A DNA stretch of 35,071 nt from Gammaproteobacteria bacterium (GCA_024644515.1 JAHEHN010000031.1:1-35071), one strand, 5' to 3'. Shown: positions 1 through 8,014, counted from the first letter of the stretch. The notes: generated from the sequence alone by a model not told the origin. Made by a program: numbers and translations.

Positions 1-1754
1 GGTATATCTTCCAGCTGTCGTAATCTCGGGTACAGTCTGAAAGCATCAATACCGAAGGCCTGTAATCTCAGGGTAAGTGCATTATTTTGCGGGAACAGAG
101 TAGTAGTCTTGGTCTTGAGTTCATCATTGAAATTCAACAGCCATGGGCTATCACCAAAAATGATGCCATTTAAATCATTGTCGACCAGTGGTCTAGGTAT
201 ACCCGAATGGACATCCTGGCTTGCATAGACCGGGATATCTCCAGCGTAAAGATAGGCCAGAGTTGGATTGATTTGCCTGGCTGGCCCAGGTTCCGCAATC
301 AGGAAAATAAAATCTATATCCTGACGTCTGCGCTGGGTAAAGGCGAGATCCTCGTTTATCAGCCTTGCCAGCTCATTCTTCCTTGCTTCACTTTCGTCAA
401 TGTTAAGCAGGGTTTCCACAACGCCAGTGTAGTCTTCACGATAGGCTTCCTGGGTAACAATCTGGCCTCCGAGACCAAGCCAGTGATCGATAAAGCTATT
501 GCGCTTGCGTTGATAAAAATCATCAAAAGAGGGCGCCGGACTGAGAATTGCGGCATAGCGATGACCATCCTGCCAGGCGCGTTCGGCAATCTGAACCGCT
601 TCGTTTTCAGGTGAAAGGGCAAACTGGTAGAGTAGGCTCGAATAGGGGCTTGAGCCTTCCACGTTATTCAGGGCAAGGGTGGGAACGGGCAATGCGGTTT
701 CACCATGTAAGCGGGCAACATGCTGTTTTTCCAGTGGGCCGATAATCATTTGAGCACCATCGGCTATGGCCTGGTTGTAATCCTGCAGAATGTCACTGGT
801 ATCAGAGGTATTGTACAAACGTAATTTGGGAACTTTACCTCCTATTTGCATGACATCGTAATAGGCGCTCAGAAAGCCATCTCGAATGACTGTGCCGGAG
901 GCGGAATTGAGAGGTAGCAGCAGGGCGATAGCGTCCGGGCGTTCTTCTGCCATGGTTTCAACCAGCTGCATGGCCAGCGGGAGATAGACTGCAGCGGGAT
1001 GGCGGCTCCAGCTATTACGCCAGCGGCTTAGCTCAACAACCTGACGGTCCAGGTTGTATTGGTATGCCTTGCCGATAACGCCAAGTTCAAACCAGCCCTG
1101 AAATTCAAAACGCCTCTCACTTTGTGCCAGTTCGGCAAGACGCCGGGGATCGAGTGCGGTCAGTGCATTCCAGATTTGTTCATGGTTCAGTGGAACCAGA
1201 TTAAGAGGAAGTAAATGATCAACCAGGATACGTTCCACTGCACTTTCCAAAAACCTGCCTGAGTCATTGAAAAGGTCTGCCCGATAAAGACGTATGGACA
1301 TCTGTGTCGCATTATCAAGCATGGGTAGCTGATCAAGGCGAGCTGCAGTCAGCGCCTGCAAGGCTGCGTCTGTTCGTCCCAGTTCCGTGTAAAGTCGTGC
1401 CCGCTGCAAAAAAATATTGGCAGCAAGGGGCAAGGGTATGTCATCAGTTTCAAGGCTTTCCAATAACTGCAGCGCCTCTTCGCCCCGTTCCAGATTATTG
1501 AGGACCAGGGCTGCCTGATAGAGTAATTGTTGCTTTTGCGGGCTGCTGGCAACAGATGCCTGCGTCAGTAGTGCCTGAAGCATTACCTCATCGCCCTCAA
1601 CCTGGCTTGCCGAGAGTGCAGAGTCAAAATCGGTCTGATCTGTCACAGTGGTGGCAGAACAGGCGACAAGTGCCAGCAATAGGACAGCAATGCAAAGCTT
1701 TAATGGCAATCGCAATAAGGATAAATGGAACTGAAATGTTTGTAATCTCATCAT
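1..1754 (-). CDS. lpoA: LpoA-like outer-membrane lipoprotein, activator of PBP1A (3' end outside window)
   Basis: One open frame runs leftward without a stop from ATG at 1754 to the window edge (584 codons seen). It starts with a lipoprotein signal: basic and hydrophobic residues, then LLLALVAC with the lipidated Cys at residue 32. The next ~200 residues are helical and TPR-like. From about residue 250 comes a periplasmic-binding-protein-like domain (RPDAIALLLPLNSASG; later MIIGPLEKQHVARL). This two-part build is that of LpoA (YraM), which reaches from the outer membrane to stimulate PBP1A. Divergence from an rsmI-containing unit matches the usual lpoA/rsmI arrangement. A second ATG follows directly at 1751. 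The end of the gene, and any yraN or diaA after it, are not visible. The identification rests on lipobox, domain order and neighbourhood. Confidence 0.9.
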   Translation of the reverse strand, partial: MMRLQTFQFHLSLLRLPLKLCIAVLLLALVACSATTVTDQTDFDSALSASQVEGDEVMLQALLTQASVASSPQKQQLLYQAALVLNNLERGEEALQLLESLETDDIPLPLAANIFLQRARLYTELGRTDAALQALTAARLDQLPMLDNATQMSIRLYRADLFNDSGRFLESAVERILVDHLLPLNLVPLNHEQIWNALTALDPRRLAELAQSERRFEFQGWFELGVIGKAYQYNLDRQVVELSRWRNSWSRHPAAVYLPLAMQLVETMAEERPDAIALLLPLNSASGTVIRDGFLSAYYDVMQIGGKVPKLRLYNTSDTSDILQDYNQAIADGAQMIIGPLEKQHVARLHGETALPVPTLALNNVEGSSPYSSLLYQFALSPENEAVQIAERAWQDGHRYAAILSPAPSFDDFYQRKRNSFIDHWLGLGGQIVTQEAYREDYTGVVETLLNIDESEARKNELARLINEDLAFTQRRRQDIDFIFLIAEPGPARQINPTLAYLYAGDIPVYASQDVHSGIPRPLVDNDLNGIIFGDSPWLLNFNDELKTKTTTLFPQNNALTLRLQAFGIDAFRLYPRLRQLEDI

Positions 1755-1766
1755 GGTATTGCGCAC

Positions 1767-1772
1767 AGTATA
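1767..1772 (-). promoter_or_regulatory. possible -10 element for lpoA
   Basis: On the minus strand TATACT lies 13 bases before the lpoA ATG. No matching -35 hexamer is seen at 16-18 bp, and so short a leader is unusual, so this is only a weak candidate. Confidence 0.25.
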
Positions 1773-1803
1773 ACCTTAAAGTCGGGTTTTATTTATGGCA
1801 ACA

Positions 1804-1831
1804 TTGCCTACAGATCGTAAAAGGGTATTCT
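1804..1831 (+). promoter_or_regulatory. candidate sigma-70 promoter for the redoxin-rsmI unit
   Basis: TTGCCT (1804-1809) and TATTCT (1826-1831) are separated by 16 bp and lie about 30 bases before the redoxin ATG at 1863. The 108-bp gap between lpoA and the redoxin gene must serve both divergent units. Confidence 0.4.
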
Positions 1832-1862
1832 GTCTGTCACAAATCCTTTACCAGGTAAGTCC

Positions 1863-2432
1863 ATGGCTCTCACACCCTCCAATATGTTACCCCTAGGTAC
1901 ACCAGCACCCGATTTTTCCCTGCCCGATACCAGGGGCATGATGGTGACTCTGGATGCGTTTGAAGATGCTCAGTTGTTGCTGGTGGCTTTTATTTGTAAT
2001 CACTGCCCCTTCGTTACACATATCAGGGCCGGTTTTGCTGATCTGGCAAGAGACTATGAAAGTAAGGGAGTCGCTGTTGTTGCAATCAATGCCAATGACA
2101 TAGCGGCTTATCCTGATGACAATATGGACAATATGCGAAGAGAAGTGGTGGAAGCCGGTTATATCTTTCCCTACCTGCTTGATGAAACCCAATCAGTGGC
2201 ACTGGCCTACGATGCCGCCTGTACACCGGATTTTTACCTGTTCGATGAAAACAGGGTGCTGATTTATCGCGGTCAAATGGACAGTAGCAGGCCAGGTAAC
2301 GATATTCCTGTCACCGGAGCGGATCTGCGAAAAGCGATGGATGCAGCATTGGCTGGAGAAGCGATCAGCCAGGCACAGATTCCCAGTGTCGGATGCAATA
2401 TCAAATGGAAGCACGGCAATGCCCCAAACTGA
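1863..2432 (+). CDS. thioredoxin-fold (AhpC/TSA-like) family protein
   Basis: A 189-aa cytoplasmic protein with no signal peptide. It has the peroxiredoxin-like opening LGTPAPDFSLPD (residues 11-22), then a thioredoxin-type CNHC pair at Cys45 and Cys48 followed by PFV. A TPDFYLF segment follows at 121-127, with Pro122 in the cis-Pro position, and a late Cys178 sits in PSVGCNIKW. This set (CNHCPFV, CTPDFYLF, a final SxGCxIKW) marks a widespread thioredoxin-like family annotated only as redoxin or AhpC/TSA. The substrate is unknown; thiol-disulfide or peroxide chemistry is an inference from the fold. The gene overlaps rsmI by 14 bp, so the two are probably translated from one message. It separates lpoA from rsmI, which are usually direct divergent neighbours. 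Confidence 0.85.
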   Translation: MALTPSNMLPLGTPAPDFSLPDTRGMMVTLDAFEDAQLLLVAFICNHCPFVTHIRAGFADLARDYESKGVAVVAINANDIAAYPDDNMDNMRREVVEAGYIFPYLLDETQSVALAYDAACTPDFYLFDENRVLIYRGQMDSSRPGNDIPVTGADLRKAMDAALAGEAISQAQIPSVGCNIKWKHGNAPN

Positions 2433-3276
2433 TAGCGGGTCTTTGTATATTGTAGCAACACCTGTTGGCAATCTTGACGATATCACGGCGCGTGCCATTC
2501 AGGTGTTGTCCCGGGTTAATAGCATTGCTGTGGAAGATACCCGCCATAGCCGAAAACTTTTGCAACATTTTGGAATTGATACTCCCATGTTTGCCTTGCA
2601 TGAACATAATGAAGTGCAAAAGGTGGATGAAATTATCAAGCGTATTAGCGCGGGCGAAGATATAGCCCTGATTAGTGATGCAGGAACGCCGCTGATTTCG
2701 GATCCCGGTTATCCATTGGTGAGCAAGGCAAGTCAGGCCGGTATTAAAGTAGTTCCGATTCCGGGGGCCAGCAGTATTCTTGCGGCGCTGAGTTGTGCCG
2801 GTTTGCCTACCGACCGCTTTGTGTTTGAAGGTTTTCTGCCGGGCAAAAAGGGCACCCGCAGTAATCAGCTGAGCAAACTGGCAGCGGAAGAAAGAACGCT
2901 GATCTTTTTTGAAGCACCCCATCGCATTCATGCCTGTCTGGAAGATCTGGTCACTGTCTTTGGCGCAAACCGATATGGGGTGATAGCACGAGAGCTAACT
3001 AAAACCTATGAAACCTTTCTACGAGGAACTTTGGCAGAATTGCTGGAGATGGTATCTGCTGACAGTAATCAGGAGCGTGGAGAAATTGTATTGATGGTGG
3101 CTGGCAGTGATAAAAAAGATCAGTCTCTTGACGAGGCTTCGCTTCATATTTTTAGTACGCTGCTTGAGGAGCTGCCTTTAAAACAGGCCTCCTCACTTGC
3201 CGGAAAAATCACCGGCCTTGGCAAGAAGGCGTTTTATCAGGCAGGTCTTGAGCAGAAAAAACAGCAAGACGACTAA
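2419..3276 (+). CDS. rsmI: 16S rRNA (cytidine1402-2'-O)-methyltransferase RsmI
   Basis: The open frame begins at 2341, but the start is placed at ATG 2419 (MPQTDSGSLYIVATPVGNLD), where the family alignment begins. This gives 285 aa, close to the 286 aa of E. coli RsmI. Visible signatures are YIVATPVGNLDDIT, AVEDTRHSRKLL, LISDAGTPLISDPGYPLV and PGASSILAALSCAGLPTDRF, all typical of the SAM-dependent tetrapyrrole-methylase fold. RsmI 2'-O-methylates C1402 in the decoding centre of 16S rRNA. GGAAG at 2407-2411 inside the redoxin gene can serve as ribosome binding site, so the two genes overlap by 14 bp and are probably coupled. The gene ends 11 bp from the convergent mgtE, with no clear terminator between them. 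Confidence 0.96.
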   Translation: MPQTDSGSLYIVATPVGNLDDITARAIQVLSRVNSIAVEDTRHSRKLLQHFGIDTPMFALHEHNEVQKVDEIIKRISAGEDIALISDAGTPLISDPGYPLVSKASQAGIKVVPIPGASSILAALSCAGLPTDRFVFEGFLPGKKGTRSNQLSKLAAEERTLIFFEAPHRIHACLEDLVTVFGANRYGVIARELTKTYETFLRGTLAELLEMVSADSNQERGEIVLMVAGSDKKDQSLDEASLHIFSTLLEELPLKQASSLAGKITGLGKKAFYQAGLEQKKQQDD

Positions 3277-3287
3277 GGTGATTAATC

Positions 3288-4613
3288 TCATCCTGCAACC
3301 AGCATGCTCGATAGCAAGGTGGCTATGCCAAGGAATGACATAAAGCCGGCAATATCAGTCACAGTAGTCAGAACGATAGAAGAAGACTGAGCCGGATCAA
3401 GACCAAAGCGTTTCAGCAGAATCGGGATAACAGCTCCGGCAGTACCCGCGAGGGTCATGGAGATAATCATGGCCAGTGCCATTACCAGCGCCAGACCGGC
3501 ACTGCGGCTCCACAGGAATACGCCAGCGGAGCAGGTTACCGCGATACCGATGCCATTGATAAAGCCTGCGCCCAGCTCCTTAATCATGACCCGAAACCAG
3601 TGTCTCATAGTAATTTCCCGGACAGTCAGCCCTCTCATTGTCACCGCAAGTGATTGTGCCCCGGTATTTCCGGATTGTCCGGCAGCAATTGGCAGCAACA
3701 CAGCCAGAGCGGTAAATTGTGCAATAGTATCTTCAAACAAGCCAACCACAGCAGATGCTGCAAAGGCGGTGAGCAGATTTATCTGTAACCATGGCTGACG
3801 TTTTTTTACCGCAAAGAAACTGGAGGACAGGGCCTTTTCATCTCTACTTGCACCCACCATAGTTGCCATGTCTGTGGCAATATCGTCACGCAGTGCTTCC
3901 AGCAAGCCCTGACCACGAATGATCCCTACCAGCTTGTGATTGACATCGACTACCGGCATAACGGCCACCTTGAATTTGTCCAGCTTTTCAATAACCTCTT
4001 CCATGGAATCCATGGCATTGACGAAGGCCACAACGGGGCGTGACAGGTTGGAAAGTTTTTCATCACCATTGGCCAGTACCAATTGATGGATATCAAGAAT
4101 GCTGTCCAGTTGCATGCTGTCGTCCAATAAAAACAGGTGCTTGATATTGCCTGTGTCCTGCCGACGCAGCAGGTCCATGGCTTCGTCAACAGTGAGGTGG
4201 CGACTGCAGGCGGAAAATTCAGGGCTCATCTGCCTGCCTACAGAATTTTCCGGATAATCAAGAAGTGCCTTGAACTCCTGGGCAGTGATTTTTTCCATAT
4301 GAGAGAAGTAGTCTTCACGCTCTTCTTCGGTCATGCCATTTAGCTGGGTGATTGAAATCCCGGTATCCATTGTAGAAATAGCTTGAGCGGCCAGGTCCCT
4401 TGGTATCTTTTTCAGAATTGAAGCTACAGTACCGGGCGACATTTTATTCATCACGCCGGAAATAATATTTGGCTGCTGCGATGCAAAAATTTCAGCGGCA
4501 TCTTCCGCATCAATTTTTTCAAGTTTGCGCGCTGCGCTTTCCGGAAAATCCAGCAAGAAGGTTTTGTTGAGTTTGTGAATTGGTTCTTCTGCGTTTATTA
4601 ATTGATTTTGCAT
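3288..4613 (-). CDS. mgtE: MgtE-type magnesium transporter
   Basis: A 441-aa protein with the full MgtE order: helical N domain (~20-128), two CBS repeats (~129-250), a linking helix, then about five membrane segments (~283-440). The membrane part holds PIAAGQSGNTGAQS (308-321) and TTVTDIAGF with Asp420, matching the pore Asp of Thermus MgtE (Asp432). MgtE is a homodimeric Mg2+ channel/transporter that closes when the N and CBS domains bind Mg2+. It is the last gene of a leftward four-gene block and lies 23 bp after the MgtE-N/CBS paralogue. The CBS region has drifted somewhat from the best-known members, so Co2+ or other divalent cations are possible cargo. AAGG ahead of the ATG is a modest ribosome binding site. 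Confidence 0.93.
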   Translation of the reverse strand: MQNQLINAEEPIHKLNKTFLLDFPESAARKLEKIDAEDAAEIFASQQPNIISGVMNKMSPGTVASILKKIPRDLAAQAISTMDTGISITQLNGMTEEEREDYFSHMEKITAQEFKALLDYPENSVGRQMSPEFSACSRHLTVDEAMDLLRRQDTGNIKHLFLLDDSMQLDSILDIHQLVLANGDEKLSNLSRPVVAFVNAMDSMEEVIEKLDKFKVAVMPVVDVNHKLVGIIRGQGLLEALRDDIATDMATMVGASRDEKALSSSFFAVKKRQPWLQINLLTAFAASAVVGLFEDTIAQFTALAVLLPIAAGQSGNTGAQSLAVTMRGLTVREITMRHWFRVMIKELGAGFINGIGIAVTCSAGVFLWSRSAGLALVMALAMIISMTLAGTAGAVIPILLKRFGLDPAQSSSIVLTTVTDIAGFMSFLGIATLLSSMLVAG

Positions 4614-4636
4614 GCCTGTGACCTTGGATAGCCTGA

Positions 4637-5479
4637 TTATTTATGTTCAACATCTACGGCATCACTTACCGTATTAAATAAAGCCAGCAGTGATTGCCCA
4701 TAGACTTCAAAAATACTGCTTAGCGGGTCTTTGCCTGATTTAGTTTTCGTTCTGACGTTGTTAATTTGAGCCAGCCCCTGACGCAGAGCATGATGCGGTA
4801 ATATTCCCAGTAACTGGTTATCCCTGTTGGTTACTGGTAAAACATCTGAAAATTCCCAAGCTATATGTTCGCTGGTCTGCTCCAGAAATATTTGCGCCGG
4901 CAGTGAAGGGCAGTTGTCTTGCATAAAGGAGGTAACCGGAAGGTTTTCGCCCCCTTTTACCAGATCAAGAAACCTCGTTCTGCCAAGAAATCTGCTGTCC
5001 CTGTCAGTGATATAAATGTATTCACTGTCATCTTGAACACCACCACTTTTTAAATATTTCATCACGTTTTTGTTTTTTACATCATGGGGCACCACGAGCA
5101 TATGTGGTGACATCCAGGCACCCACTGTATTGACGGGAAACTCCAACAGTAATTCAGTATTTTTCCTGATGTTGGCTGGCAATTCCTCAAGTATTTTCTT
5201 TCTTGATTCCTCAGTGCTACGCCGAAGCACAATAGCAATGGCATTGGCATCCAGATTTGAAAGAACCGCTGCAGCTTTTTCAGCTCCCATAGAGTTACAA
5301 ACTTTGACGAAAAAGTCTGGCAGCATATATTTAAGGACGGGGGAGATATAACTGGAGGGTGCGTTGGATAAAAGACTGGCAACAGCATCGACGTCACTTT
5401 GTTCAAGTATTTTTACCGCTGCTTTTGGCTGCTCACTCATAAAGCTCAGAGCAAAATCCAGTTCTTCTTTATTGTTCAT
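4637..5479 (-). CDS. soluble MgtE N-domain/CBS-pair protein without a membrane domain
   Basis: A 280-aa protein that looks like the cytosolic half of MgtE. It has an N domain of short helical repeats (~1-125) ending in LLEFPVNTVGAWMSP, which parallels LLDYPENSVGRQMSP in the neighbouring MgtE. Two CBS-like units follow (~126-185 and ~186-245). There is no transmembrane block. Instead, residues 246-280 form a short tail with an amphipathic stretch (PLSSIFEVYGQSLLALFNTV). The stop is clean and mgtE follows after 23 bp with its own N domain, so this is not simply a frameshifted mgtE. It probably arose by tandem duplication and loss of the membrane part. Inferred role: a Mg2+-sensing partner or regulator of the neighbouring MgtE or MscS channel. 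No direct evidence exists. Confidence 0.8.
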   Translation of the reverse strand: MNNKEELDFALSFMSEQPKAAVKILEQSDVDAVASLLSNAPSSYISPVLKYMLPDFFVKVCNSMGAEKAAAVLSNLDANAIAIVLRRSTEESRKKILEELPANIRKNTELLLEFPVNTVGAWMSPHMLVVPHDVKNKNVMKYLKSGGVQDDSEYIYITDRDSRFLGRTRFLDLVKGGENLPVTSFMQDNCPSLPAQIFLEQTSEHIAWEFSDVLPVTNRDNQLLGILPHHALRQGLAQINNVRTKTKSGKDPLSSIFEVYGQSLLALFNTVSDAVDVEHK

Positions 5480-5517
5480 AAGCTGGTTTCCGAAAAGAGT
5501 CTGACAGATTATTTATT

Positions 5518-6351
5518 TTAGGCATTAATCAGACTTACCTGTTCATGGAAAAACTTTGCCGGAATAATGGCCTGACCGGACCCGGTTTCAATAACGATAC
5601 AAGCCTGCGCCAACTCAATAATTTCACCTTCAATATCGCCGATTTTGATTTTGTCACCAACCCGGCAGTACTTACGGGTATATTGGGCACCGATGATATT
5701 GGCTACCATATTTTTGGCACCAAGGCTGAAGGCCAGGGCAGCGCCAGCCAGCAGAATGGCGATGGAGGCAACAATAACATTGCTCAAAAAGCCGATGTTT
5801 AATCCGATTTGCTCAACTCCAATAATAATGGCGCTGAAAATGATCACGATCTGAACTGCGCGCGCCATGCCGGCACTTTGGGTCATTCCGGCTTTATCGG
5901 CGGCGGAAGATATTGTGGCTTTTGCGAAATTACTCAGCAGGAAGCCACCAAGGATAATGATCGGGCCGGAAATCAGTCCGGGCAAATAACTCACAATACT
6001 GTCGAGCCAGTCGGCAAAGACATCCCAACCCAGAATGTTGGCGGCAACTGTGAGGAAAAAAATCATGACGATCCAGAAAACGATCTTGCTGATAATGACC
6101 GAGTAGGAGCCTTGTATCCTTTCCTGATTGATACCATCAATACGGGTAAATCTGGCGAATATTACATCCAGCCCCTGAATTACCTTGCGCGTGCTCAGGC
6201 TAAGAGTGTGTGCAACCAGCCAGCCCAGTAGCAGCACCCCAATGGTGCCAATCAGCTGGGGAAAATAGTTGATTAACTGCTGGGAAAAATCAGTAAAGGT
6301 TTCGTCAATTGCGCTCTGCCAGTTAAAAGATGCTGTGGTGTTGTCTTCCAT
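5518..6351 (-). CDS. MscS-family small-conductance mechanosensitive channel (short form)
   Basis: A 277-aa inner-membrane protein with hydrophobic segments near residues 28-50, 86-108, 120-141, 164-184 and 190-212. The last is the Gly/Ala-rich pore helix (ILLAGAALAFSLGAKNMVAN), followed by the MscS beta-domain signature YCRVGDKIKIGDIEGEIIEL. It ends at residue 277, soon after the beta domain, and so lacks the C-terminal alpha/beta cage of E. coli MscS. It also has two extra N-terminal helices of the conserved-TM-helix type. Such channels release solutes on hypo-osmotic shock. A good ribosome binding site (GGAG) precedes ATG 6351. It lies 44 bp after the deacylase gene and 38 bp before the MgtE-N protein, on the same strand, implying one transcript. 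Confidence 0.9.
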   Translation of the reverse strand: MEDNTTASFNWQSAIDETFTDFSQQLINYFPQLIGTIGVLLLGWLVAHTLSLSTRKVIQGLDVIFARFTRIDGINQERIQGSYSVIISKIVFWIVMIFFLTVAANILGWDVFADWLDSIVSYLPGLISGPIIILGGFLLSNFAKATISSAADKAGMTQSAGMARAVQIVIIFSAIIIGVEQIGLNIGFLSNVIVASIAILLAGAALAFSLGAKNMVANIIGAQYTRKYCRVGDKIKIGDIEGEIIELAQACIVIETGSGQAIIPAKFFHEQVSLINA

Positions 6352-6395
6352 TGGTGGTCTCCACGAATTAACTATTTGTATATTTGAGGGAGTAC

Positions 6396-7412
6396 TTAAT
6401 TTTCATCTCTTTCTTCAATATGTTCTTCTACAATTTCAGAATCTTCAAAGGTGGCAATATTGAACAAGGCATCACCCTGATTTACTAATGGGATCATGGT
6501 CATGCCGATGATAATGCCTTTTTTGGAACTACATACCGGCACCACTGCATCCCCATAAGGGTCTGACAAGGTGCCTAATAATTCGCCTTCCTGAACCATG
6601 CTGCCGATCTTTTTTCTGACTCTCAACGCGCCACTATGGGGGGCACGCACCCATTGACTGGAGGAGGCTATAAATACCTCTTTGGCCAGATGGGCTTTGC
6701 GAAGCCTGCTGGAGCGTATCATGCCAATTGAGCGCATAACCGAGAGCACGCCATTAACACCTGTTTTAATCACTTTTTCTTCAAACCTTAACGCCTCACC
6801 GCCTTCGAAAAGTAACATGGGAATGCCTTTTTCAGCGGCTGCCTGACGCAAGGAACCATCACGTATAGATGAATTGATGGCGACAGTGACGCCAAAGGCT
6901 CGAGTCAGTTCTACAGTTTCCCTGTCATCCAGCTGTGCTCTTATTTGTGGCAGGTTGGTCCGATGGATGGCGCCGGTATGCAGATCAATACCGTGGGTCG
7001 ATTTCTCGACTATTTCCCGCATGAAAATATTTGCCATTTGAGAGCCCAGGGAGCCGGAAGCTGATCCGGGGAAACAGCGGTTCAGATCGCGTCGATCCGG
7101 CAGGTAGCGGGAATTATTAATGAAGCCAAAAACATTAACGATGGGGACGGCAATCAGCGTGCCGTGCATGGAGCGACCGATAGATTTGCGTGCCAGCAAT
7201 CGTTTGATGATTTCGATACCGTTAAGTTCGTCACCATGGATCGCCGCAGAAACAAACAGTACCGGGCCGGGTGCCTTACCCCTGATGACCTCAACGGGAA
7301 TTACCATCTCGGTATAATCAAACAATTTCGATACTTTTATTTCAAGACGCTTTCTGGTGCCGGGCAAAATCGATTCACCGGCAATTTCCAGAACATTTGA
7401 ATGGGTTGGCAA
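6396..7412 (-). CDS. succinylglutamate desuccinylase/aspartoacylase (AstE/AspA) family zinc hydrolase
   Basis: A 338-aa M14-like deacylase. The zinc site is visible as HGDE (His59, Glu62) and GIDLHTG (His145). Further family landmarks are NVFGF, LPDRRDLNRCFPG and LLFEGGE, whose Glu203 or Glu206 is the catalytic candidate. The C-terminal third (~245-320) is the usual beta-barrel lid. The start codon is TTG at 7412, supported by GGAG seven bases upstream (7419-7422 on the plus strand); the next in-frame ATG (Met36) would cut into the fold. It is the first gene of the leftward block. No arginine-catabolism (ast) genes are nearby, so this is unlikely to be the true AstE. Substrate unknown: an N-acyl amino acid or peptide is an inference from the family. 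Members of this family are often found near RimK-type ligases, but none is seen here. Confidence 0.88.
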   Translation of the reverse strand: MPTHSNVLEIAGESILPGTRKRLEIKVSKLFDYTEMVIPVEVIRGKAPGPVLFVSAAIHGDELNGIEIIKRLLARKSIGRSMHGTLIAVPIVNVFGFINNSRYLPDRRDLNRCFPGSASGSLGSQMANIFMREIVEKSTHGIDLHTGAIHRTNLPQIRAQLDDRETVELTRAFGVTVAINSSIRDGSLRQAAAEKGIPMLLFEGGEALRFEEKVIKTGVNGVLSVMRSIGMIRSSRLRKAHLAKEVFIASSSQWVRAPHSGALRVRKKIGSMVQEGELLGTLSDPYGDAVVPVCSSKKGIIIGMTMIPLVNQGDALFNIATFEDSEIVEEHIEERDEN

Positions 7413-7418
7413 GGTTAT

Positions 7419-7422
7419 CTCC
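7419..7422 (-). promoter_or_regulatory. ribosome binding site deciding a TTG start
   Basis: GGAG on the minus strand, seven bases before TTG 7412. It supports the non-ATG start of the AstE/AspA-like deacylase. Confidence 0.6.
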
Positions 7423-7495
7423 AGGCTAATTGGTCCAGAAAAAAATGGAACTGACTTCGTGGCAGCATCTTCGCGAGTTTACCATCAATCTCTTG

Positions 7496-7524
7496 TTGAA
7501 TTTCCACAATTGCATGCGTACCCT
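7496..7524 (+). promoter_or_regulatory. promoter of rnpB
   Basis: TTGAAT (7496-7501) and TACCCT (7519-7524) have an ideal 17-bp spacer. The -10 ends eight bases before the predicted 5' end of the RNase P RNA at 7533, as expected for a transcript starting at or very near the mature end. Confidence 0.7.
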
Positions 7525-7532
7525 AGCGCCTT

Positions 7533-7895
7533 GAGTTGGCCAGGCAATCGCTGGCATTCTCTATTCGTAGAGATATGTCAGAGGAAAGTCCGGGCTCCAT
7601 AGAGCACAGTGCCAGGTAATACCTGGGGGGCGCGAGCCTACGGAAAGTGCAGCAGAAAATAAACCGCCTCACCAGCCTTCGGGCTAACGAGGTAAGGGTG
7701 AAATGGTGCGGTAAGAGCGCACCGCATGGGTGGCAACATTCCATGGCATGGTAAACCCCGCTGGGAGCAAGGCCAAATAGGAATCCAATGGTGTGGCTCG
7801 CGCTGGATTCGGGTAGGCTGCATGAGCATTATGGTGACATGATGCCTAGATGAATGATTGCCCAAGACAGAACCCGGCTTACCGGCTAACTCATT
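7533..7895 (+). ncRNA. rnpB: RNase P RNA (bacterial type A)
   Basis: This is the catalytic RNA that matures tRNA 5' ends. The universal core is directly readable: AGAGGAAAGTCCGGGCTCC near 7579, GCCAGGTAATACCTGGGGG, GGTAAGGGTGAAATGGTGCG followed by GTAAGAGCGCACCGC, GGAGCAAGGCCAAATAGG, and AGACAGAACCCGGCTTA near the 3' end. The ends are set by helix P1: GAGTTGGCC at 7533-7541 pairs with GGCTAACTC at 7884-7892 with one G-U. About 360 nt, against 377 in E. coli. A T-rich run (7893-7911) follows, but I see no classical terminator hairpin beyond P1 itself. It lies between the leftward deacylase block and mraZ. Confidence 0.97.
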
Positions 7896-7993
7896 TTATT
7901 ATTTATTTTTTAGAGAGTTATTTACAGGATAGCAATAGCCGGATACTATGTGCCACTGTGTCAGGGGTCGAGAGTATGAGTCTACATACTTGA

Positions 7994-8014
7994 AGCTATA
8001 AGCTACAGGCTATG
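7994..8014 (+). repeat. three imperfect 7-bp tandem repeats
   Basis: AGCTATA (7994), AGCTACA (8001) and GGCTATG (8008) follow each other without a gap. It is the first of three adjacent repeat clusters. Confidence 0.5.

Noticed and set aside
207-614. 135-codon forward ORF inside lpoA
   Set aside because: The opposite strand carries the clear LpoA frame over the same bases; the forward product has no recognisable features.
7638-7865. ORFs over the rnpB region
   Set aside because: The sequence is fully explained by the conserved RNase P RNA.
7887-7920. TAACTC/GAGTTA inverted repeat as the rnpB terminator
   Set aside because: The T-rich run lies in the loop rather than after the stem, and the left arm is part of RNase P helix P1.
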